From: Planococcus citri | Taxonomy: Eukaryota > Arthropoda > Insecta > Hemiptera > Pseudococcidae | Direction: 5' to 3' | Length of the DNA: 64,000 nt | Assembly: GCF_950023065.1 (NCBI RefSeq) | Contig: NC_088679.1 | Location: forward strand, 13,020,001-13,084,000 | The notes under the pieces: model-generated | Databases searched by the model: none | What the model saw: only the letters and a program-made list of their open reading frames with translations | What the model was told of the DNA's origin: nothing | Part shown: in pieces, positions 47,420 through 57,904 of the stretch | Layout: the number at the start of each line of letters is the position of its first letter | Position numbering within the stretch: position 1 is the first letter of the stretch | Program-made: the position numbers and the translations under genes

Positions 47420-48220
47420 CAGATCATACTCGATGATTTTTTTTTTTAAGAAACGAGAGAAAAAAGAAGCATTACGAATGTAAACTCGCATCAAGGTATT
47501 GATACAAAAAACCCGAAGCAAAACCATCATTCATAAGTACGTGCACCGATTCTAATCAACCCTTTGCTGTATAAAACAAAACCAAAGTGTTCGTTGTCGT
47601 CATCGTTGTTTTTTTTTTCTTCTTCGTATATGCAGTAATGAGTTGGCGAATTAGGTTACAAGGGTAATGGTCGAGTTGCGTTTTTTTCCTGTACTACTGC
47701 ACGATGTGACTTATTACTTACGAGCGCATTTTTGTGTATTGTATTCGTTCACGTACAGTTTGCGGTTGTGAAAATGCAATTCGCGTCGATGATTTATCAC
47801 GCCTTTGCAGTACTTATACAGCACACCTATTTTTACTCGTATACCATTTTCCTATCTTTGCGTTCGATCGCATCCATTCTTCGCTAATTTTTTTTTCAAC
47901 CGTTCCATTGTAAAACGTCATCGTACCGAAACGTGATACGATTCAGCAAAAAGCACAGCTTTGTGATTCTCCTCGCAGTGATTTTCAATGGCGAAAGGGA
48001 TTTAATTTTATTAATTGGATGTAGGTGCTTGAAAATGATACTGGGGTGGTATCGACATGGTATCGAGAATTTGCTCCTATGAATGGAGTGAATGTATTTG
48101 TCAAGGTGTTCAGAGTGTTCTACCATAGATCATCATTATATGAGAAAAACAGAAAATTCGTACTGAAAACAGAGGATTTTTGACAAATTTTTTGAACTGG
48201 GAGTGAAATGGATGCATCAG
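47420..48220. other. Unique sequence, no gene recognised
   Basis: No coding family is seen. The sequence borders the satellite arm. Confidence 0.35.
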
Positions 48221-48224
48221 TTTT

Positions 48225-51200
48225 GTCTCGTTGAAATTAGTCCTCCTGGCGCAGAAGTAGCCTTAAAATGCACTCAATTCTTAGTATTGAAAAATGATTA
48301 TTTGGTCCTCGATTACTTATCCAAGTCCAAGGAGCAAGTGAATTAAGTAATGCAAACTGGTCCTCGATTACTTATCCAAGTCCAAGGAGCAAGTGAATTA
48401 AGTAATGCAAACTGGTCCTCCTGGCGCAGAACTCAGCCTATCAAAATTCCTTATCCTTATCCAAGTTCAAGGGAAATTGAAGTGGCAAGTGAATTGAGTG
48501 ATGCCAATTGCTCCTCCTGGCGCAGAACCCAGCCTTACGAAATTCGTTTGTTTGTACATTTTGAAAATTCAATTTCAACATTTTTTGGTATTTGAGTTGT
48601 TGACTGCGTGTTCAAGTTCATAAGAATGGGAAATTATGGTCTCAAACTATGTCTCCTGGCGCAGAACTCGACCAATCAAAATGCACTTGTTTGGCCATTT
48701 TGAAAATTTAATATGAACTTTTTTGGCATTTGAGTATTACACTACTTATCCAAGTTCCAGTAAACCTGAAATTATAAATCAGCAACTGTTTCTCCTGGCT
48801 CAGAACTCGACATTTAAAAATTCACTTGTTTGTGCATCTTGAAAATTTATTCTACAGTTTTAATGGCATTTCAGTATTTGGCAGGTTATCCAAGCTCACG
48901 TGAACTTGAAATGAGGGTCGTATTAAGTAAGAATAGTTCCTTCCTAGCGCAGAACTCGACCAATTAAAATTCACTTGTTTGGGCAGCTTGAAATCTGAAT
49001 TTCAATTTATATTGGCACCGACGTCTATAGAACCCAAAATGATGGTTACAAACTGTTCCTCCTGGCGCAGAACTCTACTCATCAAAATTCACTCGTTTGG
49101 CGATTTCAAGAATTTAATTTCAACTTGGTTGCCCTTCTATGTAGTCTATGAATACTTTTCCAAGTACAAGTACAATAGTGAACTTCAAATAATGGTCGCG
49201 AACACTTGTTTAGCGATTTTCAGAATTCAATCTCAACTATTTTGGCATTTGAGTCATTGACTGCTTATGCAGAGTCAATTGAACTCGTAATTATGGTTGC
49301 AAACTGTTCCTCCTGGCGCAGAACTCTCAGTATGAAAATTCACTTGTTTGGGCAACTTGAAAATTCATTCTACAAAATGATTATGTCATTTGAGTGTTTG
49401 ACTGCTTATCCAGGTTCAAGTGAACTTGAAAATGTTTGTCGCGTCAAGTAAGAAGCATTCCTCCTGGCGCAGAACTCCACACATTAAAATTCACTTTTTT
49501 GGTCATTTTGAAAATTTCATTTCAACTTTTTTTTTTGCTCTGGAGCCTTTGATTATACATTCAGGATCCAGAGAGCTCGAAGTGATGGTCGTGAATCGTT
49601 CCTCCTGTTGCAGAACTCGACCCATCTCGTTTAGCAATTATCAGAATTCAATGTCAACTTTTTTGGCATTTGGGTCTTCAAAGCTAAGTTCAAGTGGCAT
49701 TTCAAAAATTTAATATGAACTTTTTTTGGCATTTGAGTCACTGACTGCTTATGCAAAGTTAATTGAACTTGTAATTATGATGTTCGAATGTTCCTCCTGG
49801 CGCAGAACTCTCAGTATATAAATTCACTTGTTTGGGCAACTTGAACATTTATTCTTGAGTTTTTATGGCATTTGAGTGTTTGACTGCTTATCTAGGTTCA
49901 AGTGAACTTCCAGTAATTGTCGCATCAAGTAAGAACGATTCCTCCTGGCGCAGAACTCTCAGTATATAAATTCACTTGTTTGGGCAACATGAAAATTTAT
50001 TCTTGAGTTTTTATGGCGTTTGAGTGTTTGACTGCTTATCTAGGTTCAAGTGAACTTCCAGTGATTGTTGCATCAAGTAAGAACGATTCCTCCTGGCGCA
50101 GAACTCAACCCATGATGATTTACTTGTTTGGGCATCTTGTATTTTGAATTTCAATTTTTTGGCATCGAGATCTTTGATTACGTACTTATCCAGGATTCAG
50201 AGAACTTGAAATGATGGTCACAAACCATTCCTCCTAATCCAGAACTCGACCAAGCAAAATTCACCAGTTTAGCAATTTTTAAAATCCAATCTCAACTTGT
50301 TTGACATTTCAGTCTTTCAAGCCAGATTCAATTGAACTTGAAATGATGAGTATGATGATTGCAAAACGTTCCTCCTGGCGCAGAACTCCACCCATCAAAA
50401 TTAACTTGTTTGGTCTGTTTGAAAATTTCATTTCATTTTTTTTTGTTGCATTGGGGTCTTTGACCACATATCCAGAATCAAAGGAATTTGAAATGGCAGT
50501 TGCGAATTATTCTTCCTGGCGCAGAACTCCGTCCATTAAAATTCATTGTTTGGTCATTTTGAAAATTTATTTTTAACATTGTTTGGCATTTGATCCGTTG
50601 ACTGCTTTTGCAGGTTCATATGTGAACTTGAAATGATACTTACAAACCACTCCTCCTGGCGCAGAACTCGCACTATAAAAATTCACTTATTTGAGCAACT
50701 TGAAAGCTGTTTGTTTCAAAATTTTACAGTATATGAGTAGTTGCCTGCTTATCTCGGTTCAAGTGAACTTTAACTGATGGTCACATCAACTAAGAGCTAT
50801 TCCTCCTGGCGCAGAACTCGACCCATCAAAATTTACTTGTTTGATCATTTTAAAAATTTGATTTCCACTTTTTTTTGATATTGAAGTCTTTGATGACATA
50901 TTCAAGCTCAAGTGAATTCGAAATGATGGTTGCAAACTATTCCTCCTGGCGCAGAACTCTCAGTATAAAAATTCACTTGTTTGAGCAACTTGAAAATTTA
51001 TTCTACAAAGCCAATTATGTCATTTGAGTGTTTGACTGCTTATCCTGGTTCAAGTGAACTTGAAATATTTGTCGCGTCGTGCGAGAAGCAGTCCTCCTGG
51101 CGCAGAACTCTCAGTATGAAGTTTGCTTTGTTTGGGCAACTTGAAAATTTGGTTCAAGTGAACTAGAAATGATTGTCGCATCGATTGAAAATTATTCCTC

Positions 51201-51525
51201 CTGGCGCAGAGCTCTACACGTCAAAATTTACTTTTTTGGTCATTTTGAAAATTTAATTTACACTTTTTTTGCTCCTGGAGTGTTTGCTCACGTATCCGGG
51301 CTGAAGTGAGTTTGAAATGGCGGTTGCGAAATATTCCTCCTGCTCCTGGCGCAGAACTCGACCCATCGAAATTCACTTGTTTGATTATTAAAATTTAATT
51401 TCCACTTTTTTGACATTGGAGTCTCTGATTGCATATCATAGCTCAAGCGAATTTGAAATGATGGTTGCGAACTGCTCCTCCTGGCGCAGAACTCGACCGA
51501 CCAAAATTCACTTTGTTATGTGGCC
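48225..51525 (+). repeat. Satellite, left arm (about 145-bp monomers)
   Basis: About 23 monomers, spaced mostly 140-150 bp, each carry a strongly conserved box TTCCTCCTGGCGCAGAACTC (for example near 48413, 49056, 50088, 50799, 51477). Next to it follow AAAATTCACTTGTTTG and, further on, GGTTCAAGTGAACTTGAAAT, which contains a TTCAAG-N4-CTTGAA dyad. The rest of each monomer diverges. A 55-bp direct duplication lies at 48304-48413. Frames such as 48979-49260 and 50301-50576, containing the peptide SSWRRT, are translations of the box. Confidence 0.9.
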
Positions 51526-51529
51526 ATGA

Positions 51530-54025
51530 GCAAAAAACCCATCTTTCGATGAGTCGAATTCTTACAGCACGAGCCAAGGATTGAAAGAGTTGAAAAAAAA
51601 GTTGTGAAGTAAACAGTGCAAACACTTAAACGTTGAAAAAAATTTAAAATCTTGAAAAAAATGTCAAAAATTTTTAAATACTCAAGTTGTTTTCAAATGA
51701 GTGACATTTCGATAAAATGATCATAAACTCAAAACATTTTTTTGTAAAATATTTTTATTTTGAAAATTTTATATTTTTTCGAACCATTGCGAAAAATTCA
51801 AACCACCAAGAGAGGGATTTATAATTTCTATGATGTTATTTTGATAAAATGTCAGTCACGTTCGAAATAAAAATCGTTGAGAATCTAAGGAATTACATTC
51901 CAACATGTTTTGGTGAATGGGGGGGGGGGGGAGGAGGGGACATACAAAATGAAAATCCAAAAGTGACATTTTTGCGATTTCGAAATTTTATTTTATTTGA
52001 TTTCATTTTACAGAATTTAGGTCCTCTCGATAGCATTAACCATTTACAAAGAGGACCCAACAGCCCCCCCCCCAATCAAAGCACTTCAAAACATGATCTT
52101 TACGGAACACACTGTGCACATACCCGTACCTTAAGACAGGTCCAGGGAGCGATATTTTTTTTCGGAACAACCGGGTTCCGCGGCGCGGGTTTCTGACGGT
52201 AAAATAATTCGATTCTATTTCTCGGGTGCTCGTTGAGCGGTGGTAAATATTATAGCACCTACGTTTAAAATATATGTAAATCTATATAAGGTGGTGCACC
52301 GCTTTAGCGGAGAATTTTATCGAACGAACGCCTTATACAGCGGCAGGTAGGTATTATATGTCGATGACAATAAAGAAACGGCGCGATGCGAGGGCTAAGA
52401 AGAGCTATGTATATAAGGCTTCAGCATCGTACGTATATTTTATAGTATATACGGGTATGGCGGTGTAGAGGGGATGCTTACGCTCGTTCGCTATTAAGGA
52501 AAATGTCTGCGATGATAAAAATGCCTGAATTGTGCGACATATCACGTTACCAACCGCGTACCAACACCAGCTACGTTGAAATCTTCGAACACAGCTTACC
52601 TGTACCTCTCGCTCTCCGCCCCCCCAAAGTATAGAGCGTCGCGCCGGCAAAGTGTTGTAAAAGATTTTAAAAGGTATTTCAATAATTTACAACACGCTAA
52701 TGAATTATTCGTAGCGGTAAGTAGATGAATTTGTCTTAGAATCGAGTACCTAGGCACCTATCTACCCTGTTGGGAGATTATTATTCCGTACAGAAAGGTG
52801 CATCACGGAAGGGAAATGGGGAAGGGGCGGTGAACAAAAACAGCACAACACCGCAGAGAATTCCTTCGCCTCGTTTATTCGTTCGCGAGAAAATTGAGCG
52901 CAGAGAGAGAGAGAGAGGGAGGGAGCGGATGAAGGCCGATTTGACACGTGAAAATATGAGGTAGGAACACGTAGCTTGGCGATGTCCCTTGTAAAACTCG
53001 ACTTGATAATTCACTTAGGTGTGTTCTAAGGTAAGGTATATCTAATTTGATAGTTAAGAGGATGAGAAGACTACATAATGGAGAAGAAGAAAAGCAAGAG
53101 GAAGAAGAAAAAAAAACGCCTGTTGAAGTATTGTACACTGAGCGAGGTTCATCAAACAATCGATAACTTGTTGCTAAGCGATATTATTTACGGATTCGTC
53201 CGGATCGTCGACTAAAGGTCACGAAAATTTCAATTCACGGTTGTCGTGTACACATTTTTCTGCTTGTTGGTGTCGTTATAATAAAAAAAAAAAAAAACAC
53301 AGAGTAAAGAAAGGAAAGAAATAAATGATAACAGGGGGTCACATTGTATAGTATGATTTTAAAAAAGGGAACTATAGCGAAGAGGAGGGTCAGTATAATA
53401 AAGGATCCCATATACTACACGGCGACAAAATTAACGACGGGTTATAATTAGCCATCTAATGACGATGAAGGGCTTGCCTGGTGCACGTTTTTTTTTTACC
53501 CATTTTCCTTTTCATTTTTTTTATTTTTACAGCACACGTATTTCAATCTGTAATATTTTTCGCAAAGTTTCGACGCTCTCGTGCCCGCGTACACGTTGAA
53601 AGGGTGCGACTCAAAAAGCGGTTAATGCGGTTACACCGAAATCGAAGGTCAATACACGCTTTATATTTTCTATGCTCGCGTGAGTATGTCAAATACACCG
53701 ATGACGATGACGGTGGTCGGTGGTGTGTGATTTCTCTCCCGGCGCTTTCTTCTTTTTCTCCTTTTCATTTATTTTTCAACGTCGAAATTAGCTCGTTTTG
53801 AAGTAAATCGCAACAACTGTGGGGAGGATAGAGGAGACGATGAAGGTGTTATTTGCAGGTTTTCAATCGTTCGCCCGCGAAGGCATGGCGCCGTATTTAA
53901 TGACGAATGTTGAGAATTTTGCCGATAATAACTGATGAAATTCGAGTACCTATTTGTTTACAGCTTACTTTGCTTCGTTTCATTGTATTTTATTTGCTAT
54001 ATCATCTAATGTACGATACATACTT
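51530..54025. other. Unique spacer between the mirror-image satellite arms
   Basis: About 2.5 kb is unrelated to the satellite. It has a G-run near 51919, CpG-richer stretches (52160-52650, 52780-52960), a (GA)n patch near 52900 and a good acceptor-like tract ending TTTTTACAG near 53531. No reading frame is recognised as a gene. The frames at 52405-52650 (minus) and 53481-53801 (plus) are unassigned. Confidence 0.45.
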
Positions 54026-54447
54026 GAATTTGGATGCGTATAATCGATGGTCCAGTGGTGGGAAAATAAGTTGAAATCAAAATTCCCAAGACAGTCAAAC
54101 GAATGAATTTCAATAGTTGGGTTCTGCACCAGGAAGACATTGAATTTTGAAGGCTCGAATTCTGCGCAAGGAGAAATACGAGGGTTGTCTGTGAAGTTGC
54201 GCGCAAAACGCTCTCTCTCGGAAATTATTTGAGCTACGGTGCTGGTTTTTATTTCATTCGATTCTCTGTTATCTTGGCTACATTTTGGTATGTTTGCGAT
54301 CGTGATTGAGTAAAGTGCGGCTGTGCCAGCGCGTTTTGAAGTGAGCTTTGAAAAAAGTGTCTCAGGTCGGCTGATGAATTTATAGCAACGTTTGTTTGTA
54401 AAAAAATGCCATAAATCGAAAAGTTTTTATCGAAACAGTACAAAAAT

Positions 54448-54579
54448 TTACAGGCCTTTTATGTAATCCCCCTCCTTCACAATGACCTTTACCGGTCGGT
54501 CCGGAAGCTTCTGGATTCCGGTCAGGATGCGTTTTTTGTTGAGCTCGCGGATCTGTCGCGTCACAGCTGTAGTCAGCTC
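54448..54579 (-). pseudogene. Mariner transposase C-terminal fragment, mirror copy
   Basis: The minus frame reads ELTTAVTRQIRELNKKRILT, then GIQKLPDRPVKVIVKEGDYI and ends KGL-stop at 54448. It is nearly the same as the plus-strand fragment at 54733-54856. In mariner transposases this is the last part of the protein, after the catalytic DD(34)D region. It contains no catalytic residue. Confidence 0.75.
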
Positions 54580-54623
54580 ACGTTAATTCGAATGACGCCA
54601 ATGACAGATTTTGGACAAGTGGC

Positions 54624-54856
54624 TGGAAAACGACCGAGCATCCACCCTACAGTCTGAATATGAGTCCCTGCAACTACGATCTGTTCCCAAAGCTTAAAGA
54701 AAATCTTCGTGGGATCCGTTATTCGAATTGACCACCGCTGTGACGCGACAGATCCGCGAGCTCAACAAAAAACGCATCATGACCGGAATCCAGAAGCTTC
54801 CGGACCGTCCGGTAAAGGTCATTGCGAAGGAGGGGGATCACATAAAAGGTCTGTAA
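54624..54856 (+). pseudogene. Mariner transposase C-terminal fragment with catalytic position lost
   Basis: The frame reads HPPYSLNMSPCNYDLFPKLK, then ENLRGIRYSN and a stop. After a frameshift near 54730 it continues ELTTAVTRQIRELNKKRIMT, GIQKLPDRP and ends at 54856. In the family the first motif is YSPDLAPxDYxLF, whose last Asp is the third catalytic residue of DD(34)D. Here that position reads Asn (PCNY). With the missing N-terminus and frameshift it is inactive. Confidence 0.8.
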
Positions 54857-56977
54857 ATTTTCGTACTGTTTCGATAAAAACTTTTCGATTAATGACGTTT
54901 TGAATTATTCTTCATTTACAAACAAACGCTGCTATAAATTCATCAGCCGACCTGAGACACTTTTTTCACTCACTTCAAAACGCTCTGGCACAGCCGCACT
55001 TTACTCAATCACGATCGCAAACATACCAAAATGTAGCCAAGATAACAGATAATCGAATGAAATAAAAACCAGCACCATAGCTCAAATAGTTTCCGAGAGA
55101 GAGCGTTTTGCGCGCAACTTCGCAGACAACCCTCGTAATTTGTAACTATCATATCAAGTTCACTTGAACCGAAGATTGTTAATCAGAAATCAAAATTTTG
55201 AAAAAAAAAACTAATTGAATAAGATTTTCAAAATACCCAACCAAGTGAATTTTAGTGGATCGAGTCCTGCGCCAGGAGAAATATTTTGCAACCATCATTT
55301 CAAATTCGCTTGAGCTATGATATGTAATTAGAGACTCCGATGTCAAAAAAGTGGAAAATAAATTTTAATGATCAAACAAGTGAATTTCGATGGGTCGAGT
55401 TCTGCGCCAGGAGGAAGTTCACGATCATAACGTCAAGTTCACTTGAACCTGAAGAAGTAGCCAGAGGCTCGAATCCAAAAAAAAGTACACATCACTTATT
55501 AAGATGCTCGAACACTTTGAATTCTGAATGCTCTAGTTCTGCACCAGGAGGAATTTGTAATTATCATATCAAGCTCACTTGAATCCGGGTTTGTTAATCA
55601 GAGATTATAATTCTGAAAGAAAAATTCGAATACCTAACTATGATTTTCAAAACATCCAGCGAAGTGAATTTTGGTGGATCGAGTTCTGCGCCAGGAGGAA
55701 TAGTCTGCAACCATAATTTCAAATTCATTTGAGCTTGGATATGTCATCAAAGACTACAATACCAAAAAAAAGTGGAAATAAAATTTCAATGAGCAAACAA
55801 GTGAACTTTGATGGGTGAACTTTTGCGCCAGGAGCAGAAGGAATAGTTCGTAACCGCCATTTCAAACTCACTTCAACTCGGATACGTGAGCAAACACTCC
55901 AAGAGCAAAAATAGTTAAAATTAAATTTTCAGAATGACCAAAACAGTAAATTTTGACGTGTGGAGCTCTGCGCCAGGAGGAATAATTTTCAATCGATGCG
56001 ACAATCATTTCAAGTTCACTTGAAACAAATTTTCAAGTTGCCCAAACAAAGCAAACTTCATACTGAGAATTCTGCGCCAGAAGGACTGCTTCTCACACGA
56101 CGCGACAAATATTTCAAGTTCACTTGAACCAGGATAAGCAGTCGAACACTCAAATGACATAATAGGCTTTGTAGAATAAATTTTCAAGTTGCTCAAACAA
56201 GTGAATTTTTATACTGAGAGTTCTGTGCCAGGAGGAATATTCTGCAACCATCATTTCGAATTCACTTGAGCTTGGTTATGTCATCAAAGACTTCAATGTC
56301 AAAAAAAAGGTGGAAATCAAATTTTTAAAATGATCAAACAAGTAAATTTTGATGGGTCGAGTTCTGCGCCAGGAGAAATGGCTCTTAGTTGATGCGACCA
56401 TCAGTTCAAGTTCACTTAAACCAGTATAAGCAGGCAACTACTCATATACTGTAAAATTTTGAAATAAACAGCTTTCAAGTTGTTCAAATAAGTGAATTTT
56501 TATTGTGCGAGCTCTGCGCCAGGAGGAGGGATTTGTAAGTATCATTTCAAGTTCACATATGAACCTGCAAAAGCAGTCAACAGATCAAATGCCAAACAAT
56601 GTTGAAAATAAATTTTCAAAATGACCAAACAATGAATTTTAATTGACTGAATTTTGTGCCAGGAGGAATAATTCGCAACTGCCATTTCAATTTCACTTGA
56701 TTCTGGATATGTGGTCAAAGACCCAATAATGCTACAAAAAAAATTGAAATTAAATTTTCAAAATGACCAAACAAGTTAATTTTGATGGGTTGAGCTCTGC
56801 GCCAGGAGGAACGTTTTGCAATCATCATACCCATCATTTCAAGTTCAATTGAATCTGGCTTGAAAGACTAAAATGCCAAACAAGTTGAGATTGGATTTTG
56901 AAAATTGCCAAACTGGTGAATTTTGCTTGGTCGAGTTCTGCGCCAGGAGGAATCGTTTGCGACCATCATTTCAAGTA

Positions 56978-57904
56978 AGGGTAAGGGCACCAATTATGGA
57001 CCAGTCCGCAATATGGACCAGCGCCCGTTCTCATTGGTAATTAGCGCAATCTGTCAGGAAAATATATATTCTGATGTATTTTTCATCAAAAAAACGAACG
57101 AGACAAAAATTACAACTGTAAAGTCAAAACTCGCTGAGAAATTTACAAATAACTGTTTTGAGACATTGAAAAATTTTTTTAGCGTGTTTTTCAACTTTTA
57201 TTAAAATATATATGTGGTGTAATTTTCTAAATGTCATTGATGTTTATAATATCAAAAAAGGATGTAGTTTCTGCTGGAGTAATCAGTTTTGCTAAAAATG
57301 AGGGTATGTACAGAAATTTTTGGTGCAAAGTTTTTTTTTATGGGGTGCGCTAATATGGACCACCTGTGATATTGAATTTTTCACTCATTTTTTACAGCCG
57401 CTGAAAAGGGGAATGCTTGAAATACTTCTTTTTGTTCATTTCTACTAATAAATATGATGTTTTGAAACGTAAAAATATGTTTATTTTGAAATTATTCTTT
57501 AGGTGGTCCATATTAGGTGTCCAAAACTTTGAACTGTCATTTTGACACTCATCATTCAACAATTTGAAAAAAATATTCAAAATTAACCTGAACTGCTTAG
57601 AATAAGATTTTTTGTTCATTTCTACAAATAAATATGACCTTTTGAAAAATGTGAAAATATGTTTATTTTGAAATTTTATAGGTGGTCCATATTAGGCGTC
57701 CAAAATTTCGAACTGTCATTTTGACACTCATCACTCAACAATAAAAAAAACATACTTAAAGTTGACCTTCACCCCTGAAGTTTTGTACAGTGTTAGTGGA
57801 AGGATGGAACTTCATTTTAAGCCTTTGTGGAGGTTTCTACCTCCTATAGTTTTTAAGTGGCAATCCTCCAAAAAAAAGTGGTCCATATTTGGTGCCTCTA
57901 CCCT
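56978..57904. mobile_element. 927-bp TIR element with TA duplication
   Basis: AGGGTAAGGGCACCAATTAT at 56978 is mirrored (AGGGTAGAGGCACCAAATAT) at 57904. TA lies on both sides (56976-56977, 57905-57906). The mirrored left arm has uninterrupted satellite at the corresponding point near 50200, confirming insertion. TGGTCCATATTAGG-type blocks recur inside. No transposase is recognised, and the 93-codon frame at 56923-57204 starts in the satellite and is unassigned. Confidence 0.8.
57425..57745. repeat. 181-bp tandem duplication inside the 927-bp element
   Basis: TTTTTGTTCATTTCTACTAA near 57429 recurs near 57609 with the same downstream order: AATATGTTTATTTTGAAATT, GGTGGTCCATATTAGG, then GTCATTTTGACACTCATCA. 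Confidence 0.8.

Larger units (their letters stand above)
54179..55135. mobile_element. Mariner-derived foldback element
   Basis: TIRs start CGAGGGTTGTCTGTGAAGTT at 54179 and are mirrored to 55135. TA duplicates flank at 54177-54178 and 55136-55137, as expected for mariner. Inverted homology continues inward for about 400 bp on each side, so both ends carry the same 3' transposase sequence in opposite directions around a roughly 150-bp core. It is inserted in a satellite monomer of the right arm. Confidence 0.85.

Noticed and set aside
48350..51166. Frames with recurring SSWRRT peptide looked like a repeat-protein family
   Set aside because: The peptide is the translation of the conserved satellite box TCCTCCTGGCGCAGAACT. 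Frames shift between monomers, and the mirror arm reads it in the other direction.
52598..52612. Minus-strand CAG|GTAAGC (GCTTACCTG on plus) as another recursive splice site
   Set aside because: The preceding minus-strand sequence (GCGAGAGGTA) is purine-rich, not a pyrimidine tract, so it lacks an acceptor.
53481..53801. 106-codon frame after a good acceptor-like tract (TTTTTACAG near 53531)
   Set aside because: The N-terminal part is a translated pyrimidine tract, and the remainder has no family resemblance or clear donor site.
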